64,000 bases of DNA from DASYXT01 sp035934555 (GCA_035934555.1 DASYXT010000080.1:1-64000), one strand, 5' to 3'. Positions 53,427 through 63,051 are shown, counted from the first letter of the stretch. Notes: a model not told the origin generated them from the sequence alone. Made by a program: numbers and translations.

Positions 53427-54461
53427 CTAGAACTCGTACGAGACGCCCAGCGTGACGAAGATCGATTTTCCCAGGTCCAGCTCCGCTTTTCTGCCGCCGG
53501 CAATTTGGGAGAAGGTGCCGACATCCTGGAATTGGGCGCCGGCGAACACACGCGTCTTCTGGCTCATGGCCAACGAAAGTGTCCCCCCGACATACCCGCC
53601 GACCAGCCAGTCGGAATCTGAACCGTAGCCGCTGTGAGCGACAACGCTGCCGACGCCCGGAATGGTGACGGTTTCCGTAAATCCGAAGTCGCTGTCCACC
53701 CAAAGTACGGCCAGCCCGCCCGACAGTGAAAAACGGAACCATTGGTCCAAGGGAATCTCCAGGTACGGCCCGAGACGTCCGCCATAAAGTGACCCCTCCA
53801 GGGTGCGACGCCCCAGAATCATCGCTCCGCCAGGGACCGTGCTGAGCGAGCGCATGGGCGAATCGCTAATCATTGCGCCGGGGCCCGAAAAGCTGCCGAC
53901 GTAAGGCGCTAATGGTGGCACAATCCCTCCCAGCGAATAGGCATCTGCGAGGCGGGTCACCGGCGTTGAAACCGTTTGGCTATCGACAATATCCAGGTCC
54001 ATGTAATTGAAGGCGAGTTCAACGCCCCAGGGGCATTTGCCCAACGCGCCGAGTTGGCGGTTGAAACTCAGCTCCAGGCCATGCTGAGGATCGCAGTTGG
54101 CATCAGGGGCGACCCCCGCGGCGGCCGCGCTGGAACTGTGCATGACCACGCTATCGTTCCCGGCCAGTTGACTGGCATGGGCGTAACCCCAGTTCCAGGT
54201 CAACCCGCCAGAATTGTCGCTGCTGTCGAGCAGATTGAAACCGTCGTCATAGCGGTGATTGGCCCCGGCAAGCGCCGGCCCCGGCTCGGTTTGCGCAGGA
54301 AACCCGCCCAGACCGTTGAAACGTGCGGTGATGTTGAAACCTGGCCGGTAACTGAGGCTGATACGATTCGGCGAGCTTTGGTCGGTCGCTACAAACTGCG
54401 CGCGGCTGGACAGCGCCGCACAGACAACGACCGCAACGAGCATTGTAAGATTCCTTTTCAT
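53427..54461 (-). CDS. outer-membrane beta-barrel protein
   Basis: The product has 344 residues. A signal peptide covers about 1-21 (MLVAVVVCAALSSRAQ). The rest shows many amphipathic strands (SLYGGRLGPYLEIPL, RFSLSGGLAVLWVDSDFGF, TRVFAGAQFQDVG). It ends in VSYEF, a terminal aromatic typical for the barrel-assembly signal. It starts 18 bp behind the 948-residue lipoprotein gene, so the two are probably one operon. It may anchor or export that lipoprotein (inference). No family name recognised. Confidence 0.8.
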   Translation of the reverse strand: MKRNLTMLVAVVVCAALSSRAQFVATDQSSPNRISLSYRPGFNITARFNGLGGFPAQTEPGPALAGANHRYDDGFNLLDSSDNSGGLTWNWGYAHASQLAGNDSVVMHSSSAAAAGVAPDANCDPQHGLELSFNRQLGALGKCPWGVELAFNYMDLDIVDSQTVSTPVTRLADAYSLGGIVPPLAPYVGSFSGPGAMISDSPMRSLSTVPGGAMILGRRTLEGSLYGGRLGPYLEIPLDQWFRFSLSGGLAVLWVDSDFGFTETVTIPGVGSVVAHSGYGSDSDWLVGGYVGGTLSLAMSQKTRVFAGAQFQDVGTFSQIAGGRKAELDLGKSIFVTLGVSYEF

Positions 54462-54479
54462 GTGATTGGCGGTTAAAAT

Positions 54480-57329
54480 TCAAGGAGCCTGAAGGATCCG
54501 GTAATACCTTATGGCCTGGGTGCCGGGAGGCGATTCGGTCTTAGGCGGCCCGCTATCGAGCCATTGGATGCGCCGACCAGTGCCTGCAATGCCAGGAATG
54601 GCCGTCTTCCAATTCCGCATGTCGATGGAGTACTGCACATAATAAGTCCGGTTGGTGCTGGTACTGAACTCGACCAGGAACGTCCGGTTAGTCCACAGCA
54701 GGCAACGGTCAATGTGGATGAGCGCGCCGGGTGGATTCGTGGGAGGCGCGGGCAACACCACTTCGGCGGTGAAGATCGGCGCCGGAATTGTTTGGCGGTT
54801 CGAGACGAAGTACTCGACGGCGAACTCGAGGCCGCCCCCGGCGGGAATGCTCGAATTATACAACAGGAAGGGAACGCCGTTCGTTGTGCCGGCAGCGTTG
54901 TAAACTTGGACGGTTGGCGGCAAGCCGTCCAGCCACAACCGGCAGCCGCTGACGGGGCTGGAGCAAGTGTTGGTCACCGCGATGGTCTGGTAGAACAACC
55001 CCGTTTGCCGCACGCGCAGCGTGTTGGTTTCGACCGGGTAGGCGTGCAGAACAAATGGTGTTTCGCAGTTGACGATGCCAAGCCCGAATCGGGTCTCGCT
55101 CCACATCCCCCAGTCCTGCCCATCAAATGCCCGTATTCGGAACCAGGCCGCTCCATCGCCCAATTCCGGCCCGCCATACAGCGCAACTGTGTCACTGGTG
55201 TAGAACGGCGACGGGTTCCAGAGAATCCGCCCGGTGGCATTCGGACCTTCCCAAATTTGAATTTCAACCGCCACTTGCTGATCACCATTGGGATCGCTGT
55301 AATCCCAATTCAGCAGCCATGGCGGCGTGGAGGAAACCCCGGGCAAGGCCAGGGGCGGAGTATTGGTCGAGGCGGCAACAAAGTCGAATTCGGTAACGCG
55401 GTCGCGCGGGCAATCCTCCCAATAGTCATACTCGTCGTCGTTAGGCTGGGACACCAGGTCGAGAATGTCCTGGTCGGTTCGATAATCCCAGGCCCAGACC
55501 AGCGGGGCGTTAGTGCCCGCCACCTTGAGCGCGACATAGTCGATCGCTGCCGCTTCGTACTGGTAATCCTGCCAGACCCGCACTCGGTATTGCCCCGTCG
55601 GGTCGGGCAGAAAGAGCGACAGCTCGAAATTTTTTTCGTAATTGGTGCCCGGGAACGTATAGGAATCGCGCAACTCCCAGCCTGTGCCGGCCCATGTGTA
55701 GATCAGGTAGCTGCCGCTCTTGGGGACATAATACCCTTTCGAGACAAAAACGAAATCCCGCGTTTGCCCCTCCGGCAGTGTCAGGGCTGGGAACGCCAGG
55801 GAAAAACTCTCCCCCGAAGACAGTTCGGCGTAGGTGCCATCGGCTGTAGCCACCTTTGGCAGCAGGTCGGTCGCGCCGAAGTGGGCGGCTACCGGTGCGG
55901 TAGTTGTCACGGTGAACGGCGGCTGCGGTCCCGGGTGGAGCGCCACGTAATCAATCAGGTGATACTTGATCGAATGCGAGACCGAACGCAGCCTGATACG
56001 CGGGTTATCGGAGCTCAGGTAGGGTGAGAGGTCAAAGGCCGAGACGGAAAAATCAAATCGCGGCAGCAGACGGCCGCGCTCCTGCCATTGCTGCTGCGCA
56101 TCCTGTGTTTCTATGACAATTGCAGGCGGGCCTGAGTAGGGTGCTTCTGCGCCGGAGCCCAACAGGAATCCTTTGACACGGAGGACCAACACTCCGCCGG
56201 CGGAGACATCGGCGTTGCCAAAGTCCAGCAGGACTGTCTGGCCATTGTACGCGTCGTATCCCAGGCCATCGGGACGGCTCACCAGCGCCAGCACATTGCT
56301 GCCGGCGCTGTCCACCGCCGCGCGCGGCGTCACCAGGTTTGCCGGACGATAGGACGAAAGCAGCCCTTCCTGGTTGGGCGCGACCGCCACGTCCCGCTCA
56401 TGATCAATCTGCTCCAGGGCAACCCAATCGGTGAACGAATCCTCCGTATCCTTCTCCTGCACCTGGAGCAGGTAATTGGTCCCGGCCGGCCGCAGTTCGC
56501 GGTTCAATTTGCAGTAATCGATGTACTCACCGCTTGCGAAGCGCGCGACCGAATAGATGTCGTTGTCGGCGATGAAATCAGTGCCATCCCAGCCGGCGAC
56601 CCAGGGACACGAGGCCCACGTGGAAGGGTCTTCCCAGGCGGTGAGGCTGAAAACTTTCTGCGCACCGCTCCAGCTATAAACCGTAATCGCCAGGTCATCG
56701 ACGTAGAACCCGGACAAGTCCGTTTCGCCGCCGCAATAAAAAGTCGCATCGGCATCCCGCACCGCCGCACGGAACCGCAGGAAAATGTCACCGCCGGCGT
56801 AGGAGGGGTCCAGCGCCAGTTCGTACTTGCGCCAACCGGGAATGCCGATCTCAGAGGAGTCCATGGCCTGGTACATTTGCAGGAGTGATTCCCAAGTCGT
56901 CCCATCCTTTGACACCAGGAACTCCGCCCGGTCCCGCATGCCATCAATGGCCACAAAGGCCCAGAACCGCACGCGGATGACTTGGTTGCTGCTAATCGGC
57001 GGCAGCGCGATCGGCGGCGATACAATCGACCCTTCGCACGGCCGCGGCATCGTCCCGTTCAGCACCGTGCCCCAGCATTTCGTCCCACCATTGGCATTGG
57101 TGGGTCCCACCAGTCCCGAAGGCCTTCCCCACTCCCAACCCGCGCTAGTTCCGAATTGCACGGTGAACCCGCCATCGCCCTGCTCAAAACCTTCCGAATA
57201 CACCACCTGCTCCTGGGCGTGCGAGTTTCTCGAGCATGCCAACAGGCAAACCGAGAAAATCCCCACCGTCAGAAGTCGCGCCACCGGACGCAACCGCGTC
57301 AGCCACCCACGAGAAAGCGTTGTATTCAT
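54480..57329 (-). CDS. large exported lipoprotein, unknown function
   Basis: The product has 949 residues. The signal peptide ends in a lipobox (FSVCLLACS), with the start at 57329 (MNTTLSRGWL); the ATG at 57389 would add 20 residues. Domains: an N-terminal MAM/immune-inhibitor-like beta-sandwich (VYSEGFEQGDGGFTVQFG, FYVDDLAI; about 40-215), several sandwich repeats in the middle, a Fn3-like part and a typical C-terminal module (YYVQYSIDMRNWKTAIPGI). It probably binds or displays carbohydrate or protein at the cell surface. The divergent neighbour is a PEP-CTERM gene, with an AT-rich gap of 284 bp between. Confidence 0.8.
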   Translation of the reverse strand: MNTTLSRGWLTRLRPVARLLTVGIFSVCLLACSRNSHAQEQVVYSEGFEQGDGGFTVQFGTSAGWEWGRPSGLVGPTNANGGTKCWGTVLNGTMPRPCEGSIVSPPIALPPISSNQVIRVRFWAFVAIDGMRDRAEFLVSKDGTTWESLLQMYQAMDSSEIGIPGWRKYELALDPSYAGGDIFLRFRAAVRDADATFYCGGETDLSGFYVDDLAITVYSWSGAQKVFSLTAWEDPSTWASCPWVAGWDGTDFIADNDIYSVARFASGEYIDYCKLNRELRPAGTNYLLQVQEKDTEDSFTDWVALEQIDHERDVAVAPNQEGLLSSYRPANLVTPRAAVDSAGSNVLALVSRPDGLGYDAYNGQTVLLDFGNADVSAGGVLVLRVKGFLLGSGAEAPYSGPPAIVIETQDAQQQWQERGRLLPRFDFSVSAFDLSPYLSSDNPRIRLRSVSHSIKYHLIDYVALHPGPQPPFTVTTTAPVAAHFGATDLLPKVATADGTYAELSSGESFSLAFPALTLPEGQTRDFVFVSKGYYVPKSGSYLIYTWAGTGWELRDSYTFPGTNYEKNFELSLFLPDPTGQYRVRVWQDYQYEAAAIDYVALKVAGTNAPLVWAWDYRTDQDILDLVSQPNDDEYDYWEDCPRDRVTEFDFVAASTNTPPLALPGVSSTPPWLLNWDYSDPNGDQQVAVEIQIWEGPNATGRILWNPSPFYTSDTVALYGGPELGDGAAWFRIRAFDGQDWGMWSETRFGLGIVNCETPFVLHAYPVETNTLRVRQTGLFYQTIAVTNTCSSPVSGCRLWLDGLPPTVQVYNAAGTTNGVPFLLYNSSIPAGGGLEFAVEYFVSNRQTIPAPIFTAEVVLPAPPTNPPGALIHIDRCLLWTNRTFLVEFSTSTNRTYYVQYSIDMRNWKTAIPGIAGTGRRIQWLDSGPPKTESPPGTQAIRYYRILQAP

Positions 57330-57613
57330 AGAAAGGGAGATTTGATAATCATTATAATTAGTAGAATAGGTTACAAACCAATGACCCATTAACTGTATTT
57401 AATCATAATCCAGTCCGTTTTGTCAACGTAATTGGGTGACTTGGTGACAGCGATGGGCGCGACCAAAAAAACACTTCGGGAAAATTTCAAATCGCAGCGC
57501 ATTTTGCTTGCTTTTCGCTCGGCTTTTATGCTACGAAAAAAGCCGACGGTTATCCGGACGTTCGGCCCACAGGCCAGGCTGGGCCCGACGCGGCAACAGA
57601 CGAGAGGCACAAT
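57330..57613. other. AT-rich divergent promoter region
   Basis: It is clearly richer in A and T than the genes around (for example TAATCATTATAATTAGTAG near 57347-57365). This is suitable for two divergent promoters. No clear operator was recognised. Confidence 0.4.
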
Positions 57614-58258
57614 ATGAGGATGCGGTTTTCGGAGATTTCGGCGCTGGCGGGTTTGGTATCAGCATTATCTTGCGCCCCAGCGTTTTGCGATACTTACACC
57701 CTGCTGCCGGGTACGGTCGCGCCGTCGCTCAACTCGGGCTTTCCGATTGGCGGGACCACGTTGGATTCCGTTATTTCCCCATTCAATAACGGCGTGCTGG
57801 CTGGCACGCTCACGTCACAGGTGCTCAGCGGTGACACTTCCAATCCTTATGCTGGCGGACTGACGTTCACGTACCAGCTTTCAATTTCTCCTTCGAGCCG
57901 GGATAGCGCGACCCAACTAAGCCTGAGTTCGTTCGCAGGATTTCAGACCGACCTTAGCTACACCACGAACGGCAGCGGGTTTATTCCAGCACCATCGCAA
58001 TTCGGCCGGAATAGTAGCGGCAGCGTCATCAGTTGCTTCTGGTTGACCTCACCGGTCACCCCGGGGTCTGAAAGCGCGCTGATCGTGGTGCAAACGGACT
58101 CCGCGAATTACCAAGACAGCCTTGCCGGAATAATTGATGGACTCACAGTCAACGTCGCCAGTCTGGCTCCCATTGCCGTTCCCGAGCCTGGTATGATGGG
58201 GCTTTTGGTGGTTGGTTTGGGCTGCGTCTTCGCCGCAAAATCGCGCGCCCGACGATAA
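57614..58258 (+). CDS. PEP-CTERM sorting-signal protein
   Basis: The product has 214 residues. A signal peptide covers 1-25 (ISALAGLVSALSCAPAFCD). The body is beta-rich with many Ser/Thr/Gly residues. The C-terminus is a PEP-CTERM anchor: VPEPGMMGLLVVGLGCVF, then AAKSRARR with a basic tail. It would be cut and processed by an exosortase (EpsH/XrtA type) outside this window. Function beyond sorting is unknown. Start at 57614 has an AGAGG site 8-12 bp upstream. Confidence 0.85.
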   Translation: MRMRFSEISALAGLVSALSCAPAFCDTYTLLPGTVAPSLNSGFPIGGTTLDSVISPFNNGVLAGTLTSQVLSGDTSNPYAGGLTFTYQLSISPSSRDSATQLSLSSFAGFQTDLSYTTNGSGFIPAPSQFGRNSSGSVISCFWLTSPVTPGSESALIVVQTDSANYQDSLAGIIDGLTVNVASLAPIAVPEPGMMGLLVVGLGCVFAAKSRARR

Positions 58259-58430
58259 CCGACCTCGCCGGGTGCAAGTGAGCACCAAAGGCGAAGAAGG
58301 TCTCAAGTGGCTGTGGCGTTGAACCTTGGGTGCCCTCAGAACGCGTCCCGAGCAGGTGACCAGAGCAGAACAGGGTGAGTTTCTTCGTCCTCGATGGTCG
58401 CGTCCGTTACCTCTCCGTTGAAATCCGAAG

Positions 58431-59381
58431 CTATTTCGGCGCTGAGACATGTTGCGCCAGCCAGGTAAGATCGATTGTATCGGCGGCGGTCTTGGCAGTT
58501 TGTTGGGCCGGACCGCTGGCGATAGCAGAACCCAGCCACTTGTGCAGTTCGGCATGGCCGTCACAGAAAGACATCCCCGCCGAGCCGCCGTGATAATTGG
58601 CGGGGAAATCGATGAACCGAAGATTCGCTGGATTGCAACTAGCCGCCAACCCCCCGTCATTGATGCTGAACTTGGCCTCGTCGGTGGTCAAAAACACCAT
58701 CGAAGGGCCGATGGTGCGGAAATCGGTGGATTTTCCAAAGCCGGCGTAGGTTTGCTGGCTGCACGAGTGGGTGCCGGTAGTCCAAGCCGCGTTGGAGGGG
58801 AACATGGGCTTGCCGCTGTGCCCGGCACAAGTCTGATAGTAGCCGCCACAGATTGAGCCGACGGCCTGATTCAGAGAGAGGCTCCGCGCATGCGGCACAA
58901 TTTTGCCGATCAAGCTGGGCAAATTGCCCTGGTACATGCCTACCGCGTCGTCAGCCGGGCAGTGGAAAATGCTGACATTTGCGGCGATGTAAGGAGCAAT
59001 CAAACACAGTTGCGGGTTCACCAGAATGTCCGGGTTGAAAGCCGCCGCGCCCGTTGTCGTTCCCCCATAAGCCGGCCCGAGCTGAACATCGCCGGCCACC
59101 CAATTGTGACCCGGGATGGTGTTGGCGTCGTCGGGGTTAGGCGGGTAAAAGTCCGTGAAATCCATGGTGTACATATGGAACGCCAAAGCGACTTGCTTGG
59201 AGTTGTTCATGCATTTGATCCCATATGCTTTTTGCCGGGCGCGCGCCAGGGCTGGCAGCAGCAGCGCGGCCAGAATCGCGATGATCGCAATAACCACTAA
59301 CAACTCGATGAGCGTGAAACCTTTCTGAACCGAGGGCCGGCCGGGATTGGGAAACAGGTTGAAACAACTTTTCCTATTCAT
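58431..59381 (-). CDS. type II secretion pseudopilin-like (DUF1559-like) protein
   Basis: The product has 316 residues. The prepilin site is KGFTLIELLVV at 20-30, cut between Gly and Phe, followed by the long hydrophobic helix AIIAILAALLLPALARARQ. After it comes the family's KCMNNSKQVALAFHMYT. The C-terminus has the FCDGHAELHKW motif of the H-X9-DG family found in large numbers in Planctomycetes and Verrucomicrobia. Probably a secreted or envelope protein handled by a prepilin peptidase. Function unknown; no other secretion gene is adjacent. Confidence 0.9.
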   Translation of the reverse strand: MNRKSCFNLFPNPGRPSVQKGFTLIELLVVIAIIAILAALLLPALARARQKAYGIKCMNNSKQVALAFHMYTMDFTDFYPPNPDDANTIPGHNWVAGDVQLGPAYGGTTTGAAAFNPDILVNPQLCLIAPYIAANVSIFHCPADDAVGMYQGNLPSLIGKIVPHARSLSLNQAVGSICGGYYQTCAGHSGKPMFPSNAAWTTGTHSCSQQTYAGFGKSTDFRTIGPSMVFLTTDEAKFSINDGGLAASCNPANLRFIDFPANYHGGSAGMSFCDGHAELHKWLGSAIASGPAQQTAKTAADTIDLTWLAQHVSAPK

Positions 59382-59732
59382 TTCGGTAAGATTTCTTTGA
59401 TTGGAACGCGGAGGGGTTTAGCCATAACAAACCTCAGGCAGCTTGTGCACACCTAACATACCCGCCGCGGCCATCCCCTTCTATTGGGCGAAGCCGAATT
59501 CTACGCCGAACGATACCTGCTTTCACTGGAGGATACCACCTGAGTCAGGCATGAGGCAAAGGCCCCATCCTTGGTGAACCCGTGTTCCAGAACCCCGGCC
59601 TGTCGGCCTGAGTGCCGTGGGGGCGTTGCTCTCCTTTCCAAACCAAAGCGATTGTGGGGGATTCTATCCTGGCAAACCTTACGCGGTTAATCCTGTCGAT
59701 GTGGGCCCGGTCGCGGAGAATTGAGGAGGGCT
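59382..59732. other. 350-bp intergenic stretch
   Basis: Located upstream of the pseudopilin gene and downstream of the fmdB-like gene. No ORF with protein-like content, tRNA or strong palindrome was recognised; the pseudopilin promoter should be here. Confidence 0.4.
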
Positions 59733-59969
59733 TTACTGGCGTTCGTATTCGCCCTTGTTGACCCGTTTCAGGACCGTAAAACCTGCTTTTTTGGCGTCCG
59801 AAATGCTCAATGCCCGCGGGGAGTTGAACGTGGACCACAGGCGGCGAACCGGTTTCTTGCAGGCCGGGCAATGAGTCAGGGGTTTGGCCGACAGTGGCCG
59901 GCGCAAGGTGAAACGGCCGCCGCAGACCTGGCAGCCACCCTCGCATAATTCGTACTCGTAAATCGGCAT
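59733..59969 (-). CDS. FmdB-family zinc ribbon protein
   Basis: The product has 78 residues. It starts MPIYEYE, the family's hallmark, then has two CxxC pairs (CQVCGG and CPACKKP) forming a zinc ribbon and a basic C-terminus. These are small putative regulatory or RNA-binding proteins; the exact role is not known. The start at 59969 is fixed by the MPIYEYE motif, and the upstream frame overlaps a repeat. Confidence 0.9.
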   Translation of the reverse strand: MPIYEYELCEGGCQVCGGRFTLRRPLSAKPLTHCPACKKPVRRLWSTFNSPRALSISDAKKAGFTVLKRVNKGEYERQ

Positions 59970-60044
59970 GCTTTTCTCTCGACCTAAATGGTTCCCGGTC
60001 TGGCCCGGCAAGTCAAGGCGAAGCGCACCGCGACAGGCGAAGCG

Positions 60045-60126
60045 CGGCGCGCGGACTTTAGTTCGCAGCAACGTTCGAGAATTCCGCCTCAATGGTACCT
60101 TGCTGCGGATTAAAGTCCGCGGCCCG
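60045..60126. repeat. REP-like palindrome locus 4 (inverted pair)
   Basis: Copies at 60045-60073 (CGGCGCGCGGACTTTAGTTC...) and, in opposite orientation, 60100-60126 (TTGCTGCGGATTAAAGTCCG...). They lie between the divergent fmdB-like and SulP genes, so here they cannot be a terminator for both. Confidence 0.72.
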
Positions 60127-60173
60127 TGCTTATTTTCTCCCCTTCCGCGCCGGTGTTTTGTTACATGCCATTC

Positions 60174-61907
60174 ATGGCAACCGCCGCACCTGCTGCAAGC
60201 CCCAAAACCGAGCTGAGGAGGATACGCCTGGTTCCGGGCGTGATGATGCTGCGCCAATACCGGCGAGAGTGGCTGGCGAACGACCTGTTAGCAGGGGTGA
60301 GCGTCTGCCTGGTGATGATCCCGGCGGTGCTTGCTTATGCGGCGCTTTTGGGTTTGGCTCCGCAACACGGCCTGTATGCGGCGCTGCTGCCACTGCTTGT
60401 CTATGGCGTGTTCGGCAGTTCCCGCCAGGTCATCGTGGGTCCGGACATCGCGATTACTTTGTTGTGCGCCAGTGCGATCGGACCGCTGGCAGGCGGCGAC
60501 CCGGTCCGTGCCGCGAAACTGGCAGCGATAGTCGGCATCCTTGCGGGTTTATTGCTGTTGTTAGGCGCGCGCGCGCGTTTGGGCGCCGTCGCGGACTTCC
60601 TCTCCAAACCGGTGCTGGTGGGTTACATGACGGGGGCGGCGCTCATCCTGATGCTGTCGCAAGTGGACAAACTGCTGGGGATCTCGTTGCACCACACCAA
60701 CTTCTTTCCGCGCCTGGCCGAATTGGCGAGGCACCTGTCACAGCCGCATCGCATGACCGCATTGCTCGGGTTGGATTTGTTGGCGCTATTGTGGCTGACG
60801 CATCGGCTGGCGCCGCAGATTCCTGGGCCACTGGTGGCGTGTGCCGCCGCGCTGGGACTGTCGCTTGGGCTGGGATTGGAGCAGCAGGGCATCGCGGTGG
60901 TCGGCGCGTTTCCGGCCGGGTTGCCGCGGCCCGCGTGGCCTGGCTTTTCCTGGGAAGACATCCATAGCCTCCTGCCCGCGGCGATTGGCATTGCCTTGCT
61001 GACTTATACGGAGGGTATTTTGCTCGGACGCGCGTTCGCGGCCAAGAACGGATACGAAGTGGATGCCAACCAGGAACTCAACGCGCTTGGGCTGGCGGAT
61101 GTGGCGGCTGGTTTCTTCCAGGGCTTCTGTATTACCGGCAGCCAGGCGCGCACGACGCTCAATGACTCGGCCGGCGCCAGAACCCAGTTGTCCGGGTTGG
61201 TGGCGGCGGCAAGTCTTGTGCTGTTCCTGCTGTTCCTGACGCCGTGGATCGCCAAGTTGCCGCAGGTGGCGCTCGCCGCCATCCTGATTTACGCCAGCTT
61301 CGGCCTTATCGAACTGGCCACCATTCGCCGCATGTACCGGTTTTCCCCACAGAGCGCGGTAATTGCCGGGCTGACGACGTTGAGTGTGCTGGTGGCGGGA
61401 GTGATTCCTGGAATCGTTTTTGGCGTCGCGCTGTCGCTCCTGGGCTTGATCAACCGCATTTCGCACCCGCCCGATGCGGTCCTGAGCGAAGCGCCGGGCG
61501 GGGGTTTTCACGATTTGGGCACGCCGCGGCCAGGCTCGACGATTCCCGGCCTGCTCGTTTATCGTTTTTATGCGCCGCTGCTGTTTTCCAATGCAGGGCA
61601 CTTTGTGCAGCGCGTCCGCGAGTTGCTCGCCGCAAGCCAGCAAGCGGTGCGGTGGTTCCTCCTGGACGCCCAGGCGATCACGGACATTGATGTGACGGCG
61701 GTGGAGGCCTTGCACGACCTGCACCGGGAACTTCAACAGAAGGGGATCAAGCTAAAAATCGCCCACGCCAACCCGCCATTGCGCGAACTGCTCCGCCGTA
61801 CCGGCCTGGCCGGTGAGTTGGGCGCGGACAGCTTTTTCGCCTCCGTCCATGAGTGCGCCGAGAGGTTTAGGATTGAGTATCCCTTGGGAGTTGTCCCACC
61901 CCGATGA
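60174..61907 (+). CDS. SulP-family anion transporter with STAS domain
   Basis: The product has 577 residues. Its 10-14 membrane helices include the SulP signature (NDLLAGVSVCLVMIPAVLAY, GLYAALLPLLVYGVFGSSRQ). A cytosolic STAS domain follows from about residue 440 (LLVYRFYAPLLFSNA, WFLLDAQAITDIDVTAVEAL). Family members carry sulfate, bicarbonate or other anions, usually with H+ or Na+; the anion here cannot be read off. The start codon is uncertain (ATGs at 60126, 60165 and 60174); 60174 is used because it leaves a short N-terminus. Confidence 0.9.
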   Translation: MATAAPAASPKTELRRIRLVPGVMMLRQYRREWLANDLLAGVSVCLVMIPAVLAYAALLGLAPQHGLYAALLPLLVYGVFGSSRQVIVGPDIAITLLCASAIGPLAGGDPVRAAKLAAIVGILAGLLLLLGARARLGAVADFLSKPVLVGYMTGAALILMLSQVDKLLGISLHHTNFFPRLAELARHLSQPHRMTALLGLDLLALLWLTHRLAPQIPGPLVACAAALGLSLGLGLEQQGIAVVGAFPAGLPRPAWPGFSWEDIHSLLPAAIGIALLTYTEGILLGRAFAAKNGYEVDANQELNALGLADVAAGFFQGFCITGSQARTTLNDSAGARTQLSGLVAAASLVLFLLFLTPWIAKLPQVALAAILIYASFGLIELATIRRMYRFSPQSAVIAGLTTLSVLVAGVIPGIVFGVALSLLGLINRISHPPDAVLSEAPGGGFHDLGTPRPGSTIPGLLVYRFYAPLLFSNAGHFVQRVRELLAASQQAVRWFLLDAQAITDIDVTAVEALHDLHRELQQKGIKLKIAHANPPLRELLRRTGLAGELGADSFFASVHECAERFRIEYPLGVVPPR

Positions 61908-61974
61908 ATCCCCATGATCACCGTGGCCCAGAGTGGTGATTGAGCCAACCGCGAACCGTTGCTACCATCGCTCA

Positions 61975-62295
61975 ATGAGTAACGAGAAAATGGAGAACTC
62001 AAAGGGCTGCCGAGGCGTTGTTAAGCTGACACTGACAGCGCCTTTGCTGGCATTGTTGCTTTGCGGTTGCGCCAGTCATTATGTGATGAAACTGAGCAAC
62101 GGCACAGAAGTCACCACCGGCAGCAAACCTAAGCTCAAAGGCTCGACCTATTATTACAAAGCGGGCAACGGCCAGGTTGTCGCAGTGCCGCAAAGCCGCG
62201 TGATGGAAATTCGTCCCGCTTCGATGGGGGCAGCCGAGAACACGTTTCCGACTGCGCCGCCGCCGAAAAAGAAGCACTGGTGGCACTTTTGGTGA
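61975..62295 (+). CDS. YgdI/YgdR-like small lipoprotein
   Basis: The product has 106 residues. The signal peptide ends in a lipobox (LLCGC). The body has the YgdI/YgdR fold: YVMKLSNGTEVTTGSKPKL, then YYYKAGNGQVVAVPQSRVMEI. A basic, W-rich tail (KKKHWWHFW) closes it. Such proteins form short beta-barrels attached to the outer membrane; the role is poorly known. The ATG at 61975 is preferred over 61933. Confidence 0.85.
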   Translation: MSNEKMENSKGCRGVVKLTLTAPLLALLLCGCASHYVMKLSNGTEVTTGSKPKLKGSTYYYKAGNGQVVAVPQSRVMEIRPASMGAAENTFPTAPPPKKKHWWHFW

Positions 62296-62338
62296 ACCGC
62301 ACGAAGGCGAACCCCAACCGGAGATCAGAGGTTGGAAA

Positions 62339-62950
62339 TCAGAGGACAGGTCTCGCGCCCAGGAATTTCTGCACGTATTTGCCCAGGAGATCGGCTTCGA
62401 GATTAACGGCGTCGCCGACTTTGCGCTCGCGCAGCGCCGTCACTTCATACGTGTGCGGAATTATCCAAATGCGAAAGCCGCGTTTTGTGACGCCGGCGAC
62501 CGTCAGGCTAATGCCATCGACGGCGATGGATCCTTTGAAAATGATGAAGCGCATGACCTCAGGCGGCGCGGCAATGTCCAGCACGTGATCCTGCCCCTGC
62601 CGCTCCCAGCGTATGAGCTTGCCCAAACCATCAATGTGGCCGGTAACGAAGTGCCCGCCCAACTCGCCATTGGCCCGTAAAGGCCGCTCGAGATTCACCA
62701 ACGAACCCCGCCGTGAGAATTGGAGGTTGGTACGTTTCCAAGTCTCGTTCAAGAGGTCGAACGTGGCGAGTTTGTCCGTGCCACGTTTGCTCACGTGCAC
62801 GGCAGTGAGGCAGCAGCCGTTGACCGCGAGGCTGCCGCCGGCCTGCAAGCCCGTACCGCAGGTCCGCAGCGCCAGTGTCAGTTCAATCGACCGCGCACCC
62901 CGCTTGATCCGTTCGACCGTGCCGGTCTCTTCGACAATGCCCGTAAACAT
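62339..62950 (-). CDS. ribE: riboflavin synthase, alpha chain
   Basis: The product has 203 residues. It combines two 6,7-dimethyl-8-ribityllumazine molecules to give riboflavin. Two lumazine-binding domains are seen: the first starts MFTGIVEETGTV with SLAVNGCCLTAV, the second starts LGGHFVTGHIDGLG with SIAVDGISLTV. Start at 62950 (MFTGIVEE) is the family start. It is 101 bp behind ribD on the same strand and so probably in one operon. Confidence 0.96.
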   Translation of the reverse strand: MFTGIVEETGTVERIKRGARSIELTLALRTCGTGLQAGGSLAVNGCCLTAVHVSKRGTDKLATFDLLNETWKRTNLQFSRRGSLVNLERPLRANGELGGHFVTGHIDGLGKLIRWERQGQDHVLDIAAPPEVMRFIIFKGSIAVDGISLTVAGVTKRGFRIWIIPHTYEVTALRERKVGDAVNLEADLLGKYVQKFLGARPVL

Positions 62951-63051
62951 GCGGGCGTAGCATCCGCGGGCGAACGGCAATCGTCAAGGAATGTCAGGGG
63001 AAAGGATTAACAGAATTGCGAAAACCAGGAATGGTCGCCCTGTAAAGCCAG

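Noticed and set aside
54564..56027. Plus-strand ORF of 487 codons
   Set aside because: It is antisense to the large lipoprotein gene, with no protein-like domain.
62951..63051. FMN riboswitch in the ribD-ribE gap
   Set aside because: The gap is only about 100 bp and shows no RFN-like conserved segments; a riboswitch would be expected before ribD, outside the window.
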